Source: a virus
DNA: 62,294 nucleotides
Strand: one strand, 5' to 3'
Virus record (IMG/VR): IMGVR_UViG_3300003323_000251
Coordinates: 1 to 62,294 of that record
The notes beneath the pieces are model-generated. The model was not told where the DNA came from. It saw only the letters and a list, made by a program, of their open reading frames with translations, and did no database searches. The translations under genes were made by a program, and so were the position numbers. This document shows positions 38,365 through 48,080 of the stretch, piece after piece. The first letter of the stretch is position 1, and each line of letters starts with the position of its first letter.

Positions 38365-38757
38365 ATGGCTGATGATCCACTAGACGGGTACCGCGCGATC
38401 GAGCGCGAAGATGAGGACTTGGCGCCAATGGAGGCGCTGCTGAAGCGGCAGATGCAGGCCAATCAGGGCCTGATTCAGCTGGTAATCCGCAGCGAGGCGC
38501 TAGACCGATGGATGCAGACCGACGCTGGCAAGGCGCTGCAACAAGAGTTAAACAGCCAGCTGGATGAAGCCACCCAGGTGTGGCTGCTCGCAGATGATCC
38601 AACGACCGAAGCAGTACGACAGGCACACTTCCAGGCCCGAGTCTGCGTAGGCATGGCTCAGTTAATCGCAAAAATCCTAAAGGCAGGACCCGAAGCCCGA
38701 GCGACTGTTGAGGCTTCGGACAATGCCGCCAACGCGGAGATGCAAGAACATGGCTGA
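38365..38757 (+). CDS. hypothetical head-module protein
   Basis: A 130-residue helical protein (DGYRAIEREDEDLAPMEALL, IRSEALDRWMQTDAGKALQQ) between portal and scaffold-like genes. It resembles small helical proteins found at this spot in other podoviruses, of unknown role. Overlaps the next gene by 8 bases. Confidence 0.68.
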   Translation: MADDPLDGYRAIEREDEDLAPMEALLKRQMQANQGLIQLVIRSEALDRWMQTDAGKALQQELNSQLDEATQVWLLADDPTTEAVRQAHFQARVCVGMAQLIAKILKAGPEARATVEASDNAANAEMQEHG

Positions 38758-40069
38758 TCGAATGGAAGGCATTCGAGATCGAAACGACTTGGGCCCACCA
38801 CCGCCGGGCGCCCCCGCGCCGACAATCACGACGATGGACGGCACGCCCACCGGGCCAGTAGTCACCGGCACCGAGGTGATCCTGGAAAGCGGCGCCCCGG
38901 CAGCACCACCGCCGATGACCAATGCGCAGCTAGAAGCGCTCCCTGAGGCTGAGAAAAAAACGCTCGCCCAGAAGGTGAACAACAAGCGCTTCAGGGACGA
39001 CGCCCGCGCCGGCATCTACGAACGCCGAGATGCCATGTCGTTAGAGGAGCGCCAGGAGCTGGAGGAGGCCGACCCAGAACAAGCCGCCATTCTTCAGACG
39101 CAAGCAGGTCATGCACCCGCACCGGTTCAGCAACCGGCGCCAGCCGCCCCAGCCCCAGTAGCCGCTACGGCCCCTGCTGCGCCTGGCGCCCCGGCGCCTG
39201 TTGCATCGAATTCCAACCGCTATAAGCTTTCCATCTATGGCAGGGAGGAGGAGGTCGGCGAGGATGAAGTAATCCAGGCCGGCATCCAGGCCCTGCAGAA
39301 GCAGCACGCAGCTGACACGCGTATGCGGGAGGCGTCTACCTATGAGGCGTCGCTGAACTCATATGCAGACCAACTGCAGGCATTTGCGAACGATTTAGCA
39401 CGGCGGGCATCGACGGCCCCCGGACAAGCCCAGCCTGGGACGGCTGGCAACCCGGCGCCTACCAGTCCAGGCGTCGCCGGGGTGATCGATAAGGCGACGG
39501 TCCAGAAGGCAATGGACGCGTTTGCGAACGACGATGCGGAAGGCATGGCTGCCTACCTGCAACAGGCCGTCACCGATGCGGTGGCTGCTGGTCGTGCAAG
39601 CGCTCCAGCACCAGCTGCGCCAGTGCCTTCACTAGGTGAAGTTCCGAGGCTGCAACGAGCCCCGGCCGACCCCTGGGGAAATGATCAGAGATTGAAGGCC
39701 AACGAGGTCTTTAACGGTGAGTACGCGCATTTCACGGATGCGCAGTACGAAGCAGCGAAAGCATCGCTGTCCGACGCGATGGCGGATCCCGCCAATCACG
39801 GCGTGCCGTTGGAGAATCTTGTGCGGACTGTGTGCAGAACAACGGCGCGACTTGTGCCGGCGACTGCAGCACCAGCCCCCGCGCCACCGGCGAATCCTGT
39901 ACAGGAGCAGCTGGATAGTAGGCGGGTGCTGAAGGCCAGAATCCCTGTCACTACTCCAGCTATCGCTGGTCGCGTCCCGGCCCCTGCCTCCACGGAACCT
40001 CGTTTTCAGAGTCCGTCAGAATACGTGCAGCGCCTCCGGCAACGCAGCGGTAGTAACTCAACCCGCTAG
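38750..40069 (+). CDS. scaffold-like head assembly protein
   Basis: A 439-residue Ala/Pro-rich, acidic protein just upstream of the major capsid gene, the usual place of scaffolding proteins. It has low-complexity linkers, a helical block (LPEAEKKTLAQKVNNKRFRD, EERQELEEADPEQAAILQTQ), a small folded-looking part (YKLSIYGREEEVGEDEVIQA) and a basic C-terminus (SEYVQRLRQRSG), typical of capsid-binding ends. Assigned by position and composition. Confidence 0.72.
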   Translation: MADRMEGIRDRNDLGPPPPGAPAPTITTMDGTPTGPVVTGTEVILESGAPAAPPPMTNAQLEALPEAEKKTLAQKVNNKRFRDDARAGIYERRDAMSLEERQELEEADPEQAAILQTQAGHAPAPVQQPAPAAPAPVAATAPAAPGAPAPVASNSNRYKLSIYGREEEVGEDEVIQAGIQALQKQHAADTRMREASTYEASLNSYADQLQAFANDLARRASTAPGQAQPGTAGNPAPTSPGVAGVIDKATVQKAMDAFANDDAEGMAAYLQQAVTDAVAAGRASAPAPAAPVPSLGEVPRLQRAPADPWGNDQRLKANEVFNGEYAHFTDAQYEAAKASLSDAMADPANHGVPLENLVRTVCRTTARLVPATAAPAPAPPANPVQEQLDSRRVLKARIPVTTPAIAGRVPAPASTEPRFQSPSEYVQRLRQRSGSNSTR

Positions 40070-40077
40070 AGCCGACG

Positions 40078-40103
40078 GACCTGCACGCAACGAGGTGCAG
40101 GTC
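40078..40103 (+). promoter_or_regulatory. hairpin abutting the major capsid start codon
   Basis: GACCTGCAC (40078-40086) pairs perfectly with GTGCAGGTC (40095-40103) around GCAACGAG. The ATG at 40105 lies one base past the stem, and the candidate ribosome bases (GAGG, AGGT) lie in the loop and 3' arm. It may tune capsid translation or mark an RNA processing site. Confidence 0.55.
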
Positions 40104-40104
40104 T

Positions 40105-41100
40105 ATGTCAGGTCAGGTATGGGCAGTGAATGCGCTCGGCGGGTACATGTACTCCGACGAGCTGAGCAACGTGTTACGCACGTCGCTCCAGGGTGTGGTG
40201 AAGTTCCGTCAGTTCTGCGACGCGAAGGACGCCACGGATAAGGGTCTGGGCCGCGGTCAGACGTACAGCTGGAACGTTTACAGCGACGTGCAGACCGGTG
40301 GCGGGGTGTTGGATGAAACACTCCCGATGCCCGAGACCAATTTCACGATCAAGCAACAGAGCTTGACCATCACCGAAATGGGTAACTCGGTCCCGTACAC
40401 CGGCAAGCTGGACAACCTGTCCAAGCAGCCGGTGACCGAAATCATCCACAAGGTGCTGAAGAACGACTGTAAGAAGACGCTGGACGGCCAGGCGTTCAAC
40501 CAGTTCGACGCCACCCCGTTCAAGGTGCAGGCCGCCTCCGGCACCAGCACCACCGCGGTGATCAGCGTCACCTCCGGCTCCATCGGCGTGACCAACAACG
40601 TGGCCTTTCGTAAGGACCATGTGAAAGCGATCGTCGACATCATGAAGGAGCGCAACATCCCGCCGTACCAGGGCGACGATTACTTCGCGATCGCCTGGCC
40701 GACGACGTTCCGCACCATGAAGAACGACCTGGAAGCGATCCACACTTATGTGGACCAGGGCTTCGTCATGATCATGAATGGTGAGATCGGTCGGTACGAA
40801 GGCATGCGCTTCGTCGAGCAGACGAACGTGGCGAAGGGCGGCGCCGAGGACTCGGCCAGCTACACCTTCCGCACCCCGGATCCTTGGAATAACGGCGCGT
40901 CTGACTGGATCTTCTTCTTCGGTGAAGACACCGTCGCGGAAGCCCTGGTCATTCCAGAGGAAATCCGCGGCAAAATCCCGACCGACTTCGGCCGCTCGCG
41001 CGGCGTGGCGTGGTATGCGCTGTCGGGCTTCGGCATCGTGCACGGGTCGGCCGGCGACGCCATCAACCTCCGCATCGCCAAGTGGGAGAGCGCGGCCTAA
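40105..41100 (+). CDS. major capsid protein
   Basis: A 331-residue protein that follows portal and scaffold. It has the HK97-like layout: an N-terminal arm (LSNVLRTSLQGVVKFRQFCD), an elongated segment with YSWNVYSDVQTGGGVLDETL, a long helix (HKVLKNDCKKTLDGQAFNQF), and a C-terminal domain (DYFAIAWPTTFRTMKNDLEA; GRYEGMRFVEQTNVAKGG). The assignment rests on order, size and this pattern. Several hundred copies per head expected. Confidence 0.88.
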   Translation: MSGQVWAVNALGGYMYSDELSNVLRTSLQGVVKFRQFCDAKDATDKGLGRGQTYSWNVYSDVQTGGGVLDETLPMPETNFTIKQQSLTITEMGNSVPYTGKLDNLSKQPVTEIIHKVLKNDCKKTLDGQAFNQFDATPFKVQAASGTSTTAVISVTSGSIGVTNNVAFRKDHVKAIVDIMKERNIPPYQGDDYFAIAWPTTFRTMKNDLEAIHTYVDQGFVMIMNGEIGRYEGMRFVEQTNVAKGGAEDSASYTFRTPDPWNNGASDWIFFFGEDTVAEALVIPEEIRGKIPTDFGRSRGVAWYALSGFGIVHGSAGDAINLRIAKWESAA

Positions 41101-41136
41101 CCAGCCGCCATCCCCCACCTAACCCGAGGAATCGCC

Positions 41137-41550
41137 ATGTACGATAATCCGACTCGCATCACTTACACCTACCCGTCGCTGGCCTTCGGCGGCTCGTCCT
41201 CGTCGAGCACGATCAAGCCGCCCCGCGGCAAGTTCAACGGCACGATCGAGGACATCCATGTCGCGGTGACGGTCCTGTTCACTGCAGTGACCACGGCGGC
41301 GTTTATCCGCCTGGGTTACAGCGGCGATCACGACTACTACGCCGAGCTGAACATGGGCACCGCGGCGGCCAACGCTGGCTACGGCACGGCCGACATCACG
41401 AGCGCCACGAGCCCGATTTACCGCCGCATCGACCTGAAGAACGATCCGGTGCCGGGCATCCTGACGGCGGTCCTGGTGAACTTCGTTGCAGCCACCGGCG
41501 GCACTCCTGCCGGCACGGGTCACGTCAACATCTGCATCGGCTGGTGGTAA
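41137..41550 (+). CDS. capsid-associated protein (possible decoration protein)
   Basis: A 137-residue, beta-rich protein (FNGTIEDIHVAVTVLFTAVT, FIRLGYSGDHDYYAELNMGT) just after the major capsid gene, where decoration or cement proteins often lie. The sequence ends GHVNICIGWW. No catalytic motif. A terminator hairpin follows. Confidence 0.66.
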   Translation: MYDNPTRITYTYPSLAFGGSSSSSTIKPPRGKFNGTIEDIHVAVTVLFTAVTTAAFIRLGYSGDHDYYAELNMGTAAANAGYGTADITSATSPIYRRIDLKNDPVPGILTAVLVNFVAATGGTPAGTGHVNICIGWW

Positions 41551-41589
41551 TCAGCTGACGCTGGCGTCGAAGTTCGAAAGGTGCAAACT

Positions 41590-41615
41590 AGCCCGCGTCC
41601 CATCAGGCGCGGGCT
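41590..41615 (+). terminator. hairpin terminator after capsid genes
   Basis: AGCCCGCG (41590-41597) pairs with CGCGGGCT (41608-41615) around a 10-base loop, followed by TTACTTA. It may reduce read-through from the highly expressed capsid genes. Confidence 0.6.
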
Positions 41616-41634
41616 TACTTACGAGGTGTTTCCA

Positions 41635-41793
41635 ATGGCAACGCGTGACGCAAATCAGAGCGCGGGCGTCGAATCCGGGCTGAGCAAGAAGCAGCCGATC
41701 GGCGACTACCTTCCCGCAAAATCCAACGAGAAGACTCATAAGCCGATGTCGGCTCCGGTCGAGAAGGCCCCGAACGGCCACAAGATCAAGTAA
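41635..41793 (+). CDS. small basic hypothetical protein
   Basis: A 52-residue hydrophilic protein (MATRDANQSAGVESGLSKKQ) with GAGGTG upstream of ATG 41635. Probably disordered. Unknown role. Confidence 0.6.
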   Translation: MATRDANQSAGVESGLSKKQPIGDYLPAKSNEKTHKPMSAPVEKAPNGHKIK

Positions 41794-41818
41794 CAAACCG
41801 CCAGCCGGGGAGCAGGTC

Positions 41819-42100
41819 ATGTCCAAGACCAGACCGATCGAATCTCGCGCCACGCGCGGCATCTGCATTGCTGTCGACTGTGACGAGTCGCCAGGCATGG
41901 CGGAATACGCCAAGCAGGTGCGGGACAACACGATCGGCCAAGAGCCACCCGGCGGCGATCCCGTCCGCTCGCGTCCAGAAGCCACGCGCACCACTGCGCG
42001 GCCCTGGTCCGAAACGGACAATCGCAAACCCTACCTACCCACGGAGGACGTGAGCACGCCCAGCCTGGACGAGGGCATTAGCTTCCGTCAGTCGTTCTAA
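41819..42100 (+). CDS. hypothetical protein
   Basis: A 93-residue polar protein with ATRGICIAVDCDESPGMAEY near the start and a Pro/Thr-rich tail. Two cysteines, no known motif. It lies in the head-to-tail gene stretch. Confidence 0.62.
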   Translation: MSKTRPIESRATRGICIAVDCDESPGMAEYAKQVRDNTIGQEPPGGDPVRSRPEATRTTARPWSETDNRKPYLPTEDVSTPSLDEGISFRQSF

Positions 42101-42113
42101 CCAGGAGTTTCTG

Positions 42114-42626
42114 ATGTTGAATCAGCGCAGGCCGATCGGTGAGGTCAGCGGCACAGGCGTCGCAGGCGCCCGCTACTACCAAGACGGCCAGTATTACGAT
42201 GTCGACGGCCGGTATCTGTTCAGCGACCCAGGCGTCCCGGCGCCCACTGGATTCACCCGCAAATCGATGGAGCAAGCAGAGGCTGAGATGCAGGCGCGCA
42301 TCAAAGCACGCGAGCGTGGCGAACTGGTGGATGAGTCAGTCGCACAGCCGCAGCCGCAGCCGCAGCCGCAGCCGCAGCGGCCGATCCCGCCAGTCCCGCA
42401 GCAGCCGCCACAAGGCACTGAACTGACGCCCGAGCAGCAGCTGATGCAGCTGAATGTCCCGCGCTTGCAGGAGCTGCAGCTGGATGCGCTGAAGGCCGAG
42501 AACGCGGAGCTTCCCGAGAACGAGCGCAAATCTGAGAAGGACCTGAAGGCGCAGCTGATCCGCGGCGCCGGCGCCAAGGACAAGCTGGTGAAGTGGCTGC
42601 TGGAAAACACAGACACCGCTAAGTAA
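42114..42626 (+). CDS. hypothetical protein with Gln-Pro repeat
   Basis: A 170-residue protein. The N-terminal part has YYQDGQYYDVDGRYLF; the middle is a run of Gln-Pro pairs coded by the CAGCCG repeat at 42345-42374; the C-terminus (LTPEQQLMQLNVPRLQELQL, RGAGAKDKLVKWLLENT) is helical. It precedes the tail adaptor and may be a head-tail connector helper. Confidence 0.68.
   Translation: MLNQRRPIGEVSGTGVAGARYYQDGQYYDVDGRYLFSDPGVPAPTGFTRKSMEQAEAEMQARIKARERGELVDESVAQPQPQPQPQPQRPIPPVPQQPPQGTELTPEQQLMQLNVPRLQELQLDALKAENAELPENERKSEKDLKAQLIRGAGAKDKLVKWLLENTDTAK
42345..42374. repeat. CAGCCG hexanucleotide microsatellite
   Basis: Five perfect tandem copies of CAGCCG encode a (Gln-Pro) run in the gene at 42114. 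Copy number is likely to vary by slippage. Confidence 0.85.
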
Positions 42627-42629
42627 CTC

Positions 42630-43361
42630 ATGAACTTCTTGCAGCTGTGCCAGGAACTGGTTGCGGAGCTGGGCCTGGCCGGCGGCACAGGCCCGTCCAC
42701 GGTTGTGGATCAGCGTGGCGAGCTGAGGAACGTCGTGCGCTGGATCCGCGATTCCTGTTTGTGGATCGACAGCGAGTGGAAGGACTGGAAGTACCTGCGC
42801 TGCGATTACGACGGGGTGATCCAGGTCAACACGCGCGAGCCCACTGCTCCCAACAATCCCACGGGTGTGCTGGTCAGGAAGTGGGACAAGGACAGCCTGG
42901 TCATCAACTACGGCAGCGTGAACGCCAAGCCCTTGGTCTGGGAGGACTGGGCCACCTTTCGCAAGCTGCGGCAGATCGGCAGCGCATATCTGACGATCGA
43001 CGAGCCGGCGGTGTTTAGCATCAAGCAGGATGGCATCACTCCGAAGCTGGTGGTGTACCCCACAGCCAACGCTACCTACCCAATTCACGGGGAATTCTGG
43101 CGCCGCCCGCCGGTGCTCACGAATGACACCGATGTCCCCCTGATGCCGGAGGAGTATCACCGCTTGATCATGGCCACGGCTGCGATCAAGTACGGCAATC
43201 GAGAGGACGCCCCCGAGATCATCGCGGGCTTCGAAGCCGAGCACCGTTCACTGCTGATGCAGTTGAAGGCAGACCAGCTGCCAAGCTTCGAGAGCGATAA
43301 CGAATCGGGCCAGGATGTGATCCTGGAAGGCGCGATCCCCGGCGAAGACTGGGGTGACTAA
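42630..43361 (+). CDS. tail adaptor protein (head-tail connector)
   Basis: A 243-residue protein. The start MNFLQLCQELVAELGLAGG, then RNVVRWIRDSCLWIDSEWKD and a GEFWRRPPVLTNDTDVPLMP segment match the podovirus adaptor family that binds under the portal (compare P22 gp4 and T7 gp11). The C-terminal MPEEYHRLIMATAAIKYGNR is typical. Directly upstream of the gp10-like gene. Confidence 0.8.
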   Translation: MNFLQLCQELVAELGLAGGTGPSTVVDQRGELRNVVRWIRDSCLWIDSEWKDWKYLRCDYDGVIQVNTREPTAPNNPTGVLVRKWDKDSLVINYGSVNAKPLVWEDWATFRKLRQIGSAYLTIDEPAVFSIKQDGITPKLVVYPTANATYPIHGEFWRRPPVLTNDTDVPLMPEEYHRLIMATAAIKYGNREDAPEIIAGFEAEHRSLLMQLKADQLPSFESDNESGQDVILEGAIPGEDWGD

Positions 43362-46069
43362 TGGACCTAGCACAAGCGCGCCGACGAGGGATCAGCGGCA
43401 GCCGCGTTAACGATTCGGACTACTTCCCTTTCGAAGGCGGCCTGAACCTGGTGGACACGCCGCTGAAGCTGCGGCCAGGCCAGATACTTGCCGGTAAAAA
43501 CTACGAACCTGGCATCCGTGGCGGTTACCGCAGCCTGATGGGGTACGAACGCTATGACGGGCGGCTGGAGCCATCGCAGGCTGATTACTGGATTGTGGAT
43601 TACCAGGACGCCATAGCGCTCGCTACGGTGGGGCATGTGCTCAACCAGACGAACGGAGCCAACGGCGTGGTGCTGGGCGTGGTCGAGGAGACCCCTATCT
43701 CCATCATCAACCTGGCACCGTTCTCTGACGATTTCACGGCCACTGGAGACTGGGTAGCGAGCCAGGCAACCGTAGTCCCGAACGTGATGGCAAATCCGCT
43801 GACGGACACCGTCACGGTAGACCTGCTGCGCGAGGACACGAACCTGACCGAGCACACACTGACCAGGTCGTTGTCGAAAGTGACCGGCGTGGGAAACTAC
43901 TGGCTGTCTTTGCTGGTGCGCGCACAGGGCCGCACGCGTGGCCAGCTGGTGGTCGGCAGCGCCGCCACCCCTGCCAACTTCGCGGAAGTGAAGTTCGACA
44001 TCTTGAATCGAGCGATCAGCGCTGCCACGAGCACCGCTGGCTATGTCGCGCTGGGGCAATCACTCCAGGAAGTAGGGAACGGCTGGTACCGCATTGGCTT
44101 GAAGTTTCAGTCCACATCCGAGGCGGCCGTCCAGGTGACGCTCAAACTGTCCGACTCTGGTGCCTCTACCACCTATCGCGGTGATGGAGTCAGCGGCATG
44201 CACCTGTTCGGTCTGCAGTTCGAGCTGACCACTACGGACAGCAGCTTCCCAGCGAACTACGTACCCACCGATTCACTGCCCCGCGGGAATGGCGCTGGTT
44301 ATTACATCCTGGGTCGACTCAGCGGAAATTTCGTACGCGATGCGGCGCTTCGGGTGGAGACCACTGTGCTGGCCTACGCAGCGAGCGATGACCGACTCAG
44401 CGCAGCCGACGACGACGCGCTGAACGATGCCTACCAGCAGCTTGCCGTGGAGGATGCCCGCGCTCAGATCGGGCCTGTCCCTGGGTCTGGCTCAATCCTC
44501 GGCGTGGTCGAGTACAACGGGGTGGCCTACGCATTCCGCAACACCTCAGACGGCACGGCCGCGCGCATGTACCGAGCTACCGCCAGCGGATGGCAGCCTA
44601 TTAACCTGGGATCGAAACTGCGGTTCGATGCGGGCGCCTCGCAGATCAATGAGGGCGATACGATTCGCGGCAACACGAGCAACGCCCAGGCGGTGGTGCG
44701 TCGTGTGGTAGTGACCGATGGCGAGTGGGGCGGGGCCGGCGAAGAGGCCGCGGTGGGCTATCTGATTCTGGCGGGGATCAGCGGCGGTACCTTCCAGGAC
44801 AACGAGCCGTTGGTGTTCAACAGCACGACCAAGGCCACAGTGAACGGCGTGGCAGAAACCCAAGTGCTCGCGCCGAATGGTCACTACGAGTTCCGGGTGC
44901 ACAACTTCTACGGCCACACTGGGCGCCGTCGACTTTATGGCGTAGATGGCGTCAATCGAGCCTTCGAATTCGATGACTCGCCGGAGTCCTTCCTGCAGAT
45001 CGAGACCGGCATGACGATCGACGCACCGAATCACATCGGCGTCCACAAAAATCAATTGTGGCTGTCGTTCCCTGGCGGATCAGTTCAGAAGTCTGCGGTG
45101 GGTTCCCCCGAGCTATGGCAGGTGTCGCTTGGTGCTGCCGAGCTGGGCGTGGGCGATGAGGTGACTGGCTTCCTGGAGGAGATTGGACAGACCCTGTTCG
45201 TGTTCGCACGCAACTCCACGTACTACGTGTACGGCACCCCAGAGGCATACAGCCTGGAGCCCTACAACGCCGAGGTGGGCGCATTTGAGGGATCAATCCA
45301 GCGCATCGGCAAAGGCGTGTACATGGATGACCGGGGCATCAGTACGCTGGCATCGTCACAGAACTACGGCAACTACAGTTACAACAGCGTCAGCGCGCTA
45401 ATTCAGCCACTGATCAAGCAGCTGAAGCTGAAGGTGACCGCATCAGTCACGATCAAGGACGACAACCTTTACCGCCTGTTTTTCAATGACGGCCGATTCA
45501 TCTCGGTGGGCTTCCAGGACAAGAAGATCAGCGGATTCACGTCGTGCGAGTACGGCCAGATAGTCCGCTGTGCCTACGCCGGTGAGGATCCCACGGGCGA
45601 GCAGCTGATCCTATTCGGCAGCGACAGCGGCTACGTGTATCGAGCCGAGCGCGGCACCTCGTTCGATGGCGATGAAATCGAGACATTCCTGCGACCGGTG
45701 TACTTCTTCAGTCGCTCACCATCACGTCGCAAGCACTATCGCCGCGCGCAATTCGATGTGCGAGTCAGTGGACCACTGTCGATGGACATTGCCGTGGACT
45801 ACAGCTTCGGCGACAGCGACGACCCGACAGAGCCCGTGCGCACCATTCAGTTGGGCGGCGGCGGCGGCTTCTATGGCGCGGCGGTGTGGGGCGAGTTCAA
45901 GTGGGGTGCCGGCTCCGCGCCGGAGGCGATCATCAAGCTGGAAGGCGCCGGAATAAACATTGGCTTCTTGATTGCCACCCGATCCAAAACAGCCGCGCCG
46001 CATTCGATCGAAGGCGTTGCGCTTCATCACAGCCGCCGACGAATCAATCGCGGCGATAGCTACGCATAG
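43361..46069 (+). CDS. tail accessory / DNA stabilisation protein (P22 gp10-like)
   Basis: A 902-residue protein. The start FPFEGGLNLVDTPLKLRPGQ, then NYEPGIRGGYRSLMGYERYD is the hallmark of the P22 gp10 family, which plugs the portal channel. The C-terminal third has beta-propeller-like strands (GQTLFVFARNSTYYVYGTPE, RGISTLASSQNYGNYSYNSV). Residues about 120-330 look like an inserted carbohydrate-binding type beta-sandwich. It is larger than gp10 (about 470 residues) because of that insertion. Confidence 0.76.
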   Translation: MDLAQARRRGISGSRVNDSDYFPFEGGLNLVDTPLKLRPGQILAGKNYEPGIRGGYRSLMGYERYDGRLEPSQADYWIVDYQDAIALATVGHVLNQTNGANGVVLGVVEETPISIINLAPFSDDFTATGDWVASQATVVPNVMANPLTDTVTVDLLREDTNLTEHTLTRSLSKVTGVGNYWLSLLVRAQGRTRGQLVVGSAATPANFAEVKFDILNRAISAATSTAGYVALGQSLQEVGNGWYRIGLKFQSTSEAAVQVTLKLSDSGASTTYRGDGVSGMHLFGLQFELTTTDSSFPANYVPTDSLPRGNGAGYYILGRLSGNFVRDAALRVETTVLAYAASDDRLSAADDDALNDAYQQLAVEDARAQIGPVPGSGSILGVVEYNGVAYAFRNTSDGTAARMYRATASGWQPINLGSKLRFDAGASQINEGDTIRGNTSNAQAVVRRVVVTDGEWGGAGEEAAVGYLILAGISGGTFQDNEPLVFNSTTKATVNGVAETQVLAPNGHYEFRVHNFYGHTGRRRLYGVDGVNRAFEFDDSPESFLQIETGMTIDAPNHIGVHKNQLWLSFPGGSVQKSAVGSPELWQVSLGAAELGVGDEVTGFLEEIGQTLFVFARNSTYYVYGTPEAYSLEPYNAEVGAFEGSIQRIGKGVYMDDRGISTLASSQNYGNYSYNSVSALIQPLIKQLKLKVTASVTIKDDNLYRLFFNDGRFISVGFQDKKISGFTSCEYGQIVRCAYAGEDPTGEQLILFGSDSGYVYRAERGTSFDGDEIETFLRPVYFFSRSPSRRKHYRRAQFDVRVSGPLSMDIAVDYSFGDSDDPTEPVRTIQLGGGGGFYGAAVWGEFKWGAGSAPEAIIKLEGAGINIGFLIATRSKTAAPHSIEGVALHHSRRRINRGDSYA

Positions 46070-46077
46070 GGCCCATC

Positions 46078-46839
46078 ATGGCAAGTCGTTTCTGGACCTG
46101 GACAAAGAACCTGATCGACGGGCAGACCGCACGCACGGACCCGCTGAATGAGCAGTTTTCTGAGATCCAGGGAGGGCTGGACAAGGTAGCTGCTGAATTG
46201 AACCAGGCTTTCCGGTTCCCGAGTGGCGTACCGAACGAGGCAGCATTCAAGTTTGATGTGACCGCCCAGCAGCGCGCCAACCAGCTGCTGGGATTCGATG
46301 CCAACGGCGTCCCGCAGCTGCGCTCTGGCACCTTCACCTGGCGCAGTAACTGGGTGGGAGGAGGCACGCTGTATCGAGTCAATGACACGGTGCGAGCGCC
46401 GAACAGCCACTGGAATTCGATCTACGTCGTTACGACTCAGCACCAGTCGGGAGTGTTCGCCGACAACCTGGCATCCGGTTTCCTGTCGCTGATGATTGAC
46501 CTGGAGCCGATGAATCGCTTTATCCGCAAGTTCGCCATCATCGCAGAGAACTACACCGCCTCCGCGGGGGACGATCTGTTCGTGAACGTGTCGGGCGGCG
46601 CCGTGGTGATCACGCTGCCGGCAAATCCATCGATCACAGATCAGCCGATCTCTATCACGCACGTAGCGGGCAACGTGGTTGCCAACAACATCGTGATCGC
46701 CAGAAACGGCAAGCTGATCCAAGGCATCGCGGAAGACATGATCGTCAACACGATGGGGCCAAGTGGCCAACCCACTGCGAGCTTTGAACTGGCGTTCTGC
46801 AATGATGCGACCGGATGGCGCCTGGTGAAGGGCACATGA
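46078..46839 (+). CDS. tail fibre or tail-tip protein
   Basis: A 253-residue protein. The N-terminal [20 protein letters not shown], then [20 protein letters not shown] pattern is seen at the base of podovirus tail fibres, where it binds the tail. A beta-rich segment ([20 protein letters not shown]) follows. It overlaps the first collagen-like gene by four bases. Confidence 0.7.
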   Translation: MASRFWTWTKNLIDGQTARTDPLNEQFSEIQGGLDKVAAELNQAFRFPSGVPNEAAFKFDVTAQQRANQLLGFDANGVPQLRSGTFTWRSNWVGGGTLYRVNDTVRAPNSHWNSIYVVTTQHQSGVFADNLASGFLSLMIDLEPMNRFIRKFAIIAENYTASAGDDLFVNVSGGAVVITLPANPSITDQPISITHVAGNVVANNIVIARNGKLIQGIAEDMIVNTMGPSGQPTASFELAFCNDATGWRLVKGT

Positions 46840-47303
46840 GTAACTGGTACGACTTACGCATCAAGGGCGTGACCGGTCCCACCGGCCCATTTGGAGCGGT
46901 CGGACCCGCAGGCCCTCCTGGAAGCATTGGTCCTCCGGGGCCAGTGGGGCCAACCGGACCTGCCGGGAGTAACGGACCTCCCGGACCTCCGGGCCCAACT
47001 GGTCCCACCGGATTCACCGGGCCGACTGGAACACCTGGCACTCCGGGTCCAACCGGACCGCCGGGACCGCCGGGGCCCACCGGCCCCACAGGTGCGCCTG
47101 GCGCGACTGGTACCACAGGCCCCACCGGACCTGCCGGCCCCACAGGCCCGACCGGCCCCACGGGTCCCACCGGTCCCACGGGTGCGCCTGGACCTATTGG
47201 TCCCACTGGCCCCACCGGACCGACCGGCCCCACCGGACCTGCCGGTTCGCCGGGACCTCCGGGTCCCACGGGTGCGCCTGGACCCACCGGACCGCCGGGG
47301 TAG
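46836..47303 (+). CDS. collagen-like protein 1
   Basis: A 155-residue protein. After [10 protein letters not shown] it consists of 48 uninterrupted Gly-X-Y triplets from G11 to the end, mostly GPT, with some GPP, GAP and GAV. Such sequences form collagen triple helices; bacterial and phage collagens often use Thr in place of hydroxyproline. It ends inside the repeat with no C-terminal trimerisation domain, so trimer start must come from the N-terminus or a partner. Starts in an ATGA overlap. The DNA is a degenerate 9-bp repeat, prone to recombination. Confidence 0.9.
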   Translation: MSNWYDLRIKGVTGPTGPFGAVGPAGPPGSIGPPGPVGPTGPAGSNGPPGPPGPTGPTGFTGPTGTPGTPGPTGPPGPPGPTGPTGAPGATGTTGPTGPAGPTGPTGPTGPTGPTGAPGPIGPTGPTGPTGPTGPAGSPGPPGPTGAPGPTGPPG

Positions 47304-47305
47304 CC

Positions 47306-48067
47306 ATGTCGACATTTCAGCAGTTCGTCATGCACCCCCCGGGTCTGCCAGGACCCGCTGGCGCTACGGGCCAGCCTGGCATCCCCGGCTCAGCTGGGCC
47401 TGGTGGCATCGGCCCACCGGGACCTCCAGGTGCGGACAACAACACCCCGGGGCCGCCGGGGCCGCCGGGGCCGCGCGGCGACACAGGTCCTCCGGGCTCG
47501 TCGCCCCCAGGAGCTTCCCCTGTGGGCCCCCCTGGACCAACCGGTCCGACGGGTCCTCGTGGCCCCACCGGCCCCACAGGCCCCACTGGCCCCACTGGCC
47601 CCTCACCTGTTGGTTCAACAGGACCAACCGGGCCCACCGGCCCCACGGGTCCGGTGCGTGTTGGTTTGACTGGCCCCACGGGTCCCATCGGACCGCCGGG
47701 TCCGTCACCTGCTGGTCCTCCAGGGCCTTCAGGACCTCCAGGACCTCCGGGGTTAAACGCTACGCTCGCGCCGGCTGCCAAGACTGGCACCCAGCCGTTT
47801 ATAGTTGGCCCAATGCAGGCGAGCTATACCGGCGGCGCGCCAGGCACACCAACGTATAGCTGGGCCATGGTGGGCCCGTCGTCGCCGGCCGTGCCGACAG
47901 CGTTTGTTAATCCGCTCAATTCGAGCAGCCAGCGTGTCCAGTTCACTGGGCCGTTGACATTGCTGCAGCCCTACGTTCAGACCGTGCGAGTAACCGTCAC
48001 TGACTCGCAGGGGAATGTTTCAACCCAAGACGCGACTGCGACCATGCAGCGCGACAGTGGCAGCTAA
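47306..48067 (+). CDS. collagen-like protein 2 with C-terminal PKD/Ig-like domain
   Basis: A 253-residue protein. Residues about 12-150 are collagen-like, with more Y-position prolines (GPP, GIP, GLP) than the first protein and some breaks ([18 protein letters not shown]). Residues about 155-250 form a beta domain ([38 protein letters not shown]) like a PKD or Ig fold. It may be the tip or trimer-forming part of a fibre. The hydroxylase gene follows 13 bases later. Confidence 0.88.
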   Translation: MSTFQQFVMHPPGLPGPAGATGQPGIPGSAGPGGIGPPGPPGADNNTPGPPGPPGPRGDTGPPGSSPPGASPVGPPGPTGPTGPRGPTGPTGPTGPTGPSPVGSTGPTGPTGPTGPVRVGLTGPTGPIGPPGPSPAGPPGPSGPPGPPGLNATLAPAAKTGTQPFIVGPMQASYTGGAPGTPTYSWAMVGPSSPAVPTAFVNPLNSSSQRVQFTGPLTLLQPYVQTVRVTVTDSQGNVSTQDATATMQRDSGS

Positions 48068-48080
48068 ACCTGGAGAACGC

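Noticed and set aside
46745-47790. Minus-strand Gly-Pro-Val repeat frames opposite the collagen genes
   Set aside because: They arise because the GGN-CCN repeat is open on both strands; no start signals and no non-repeat domain.
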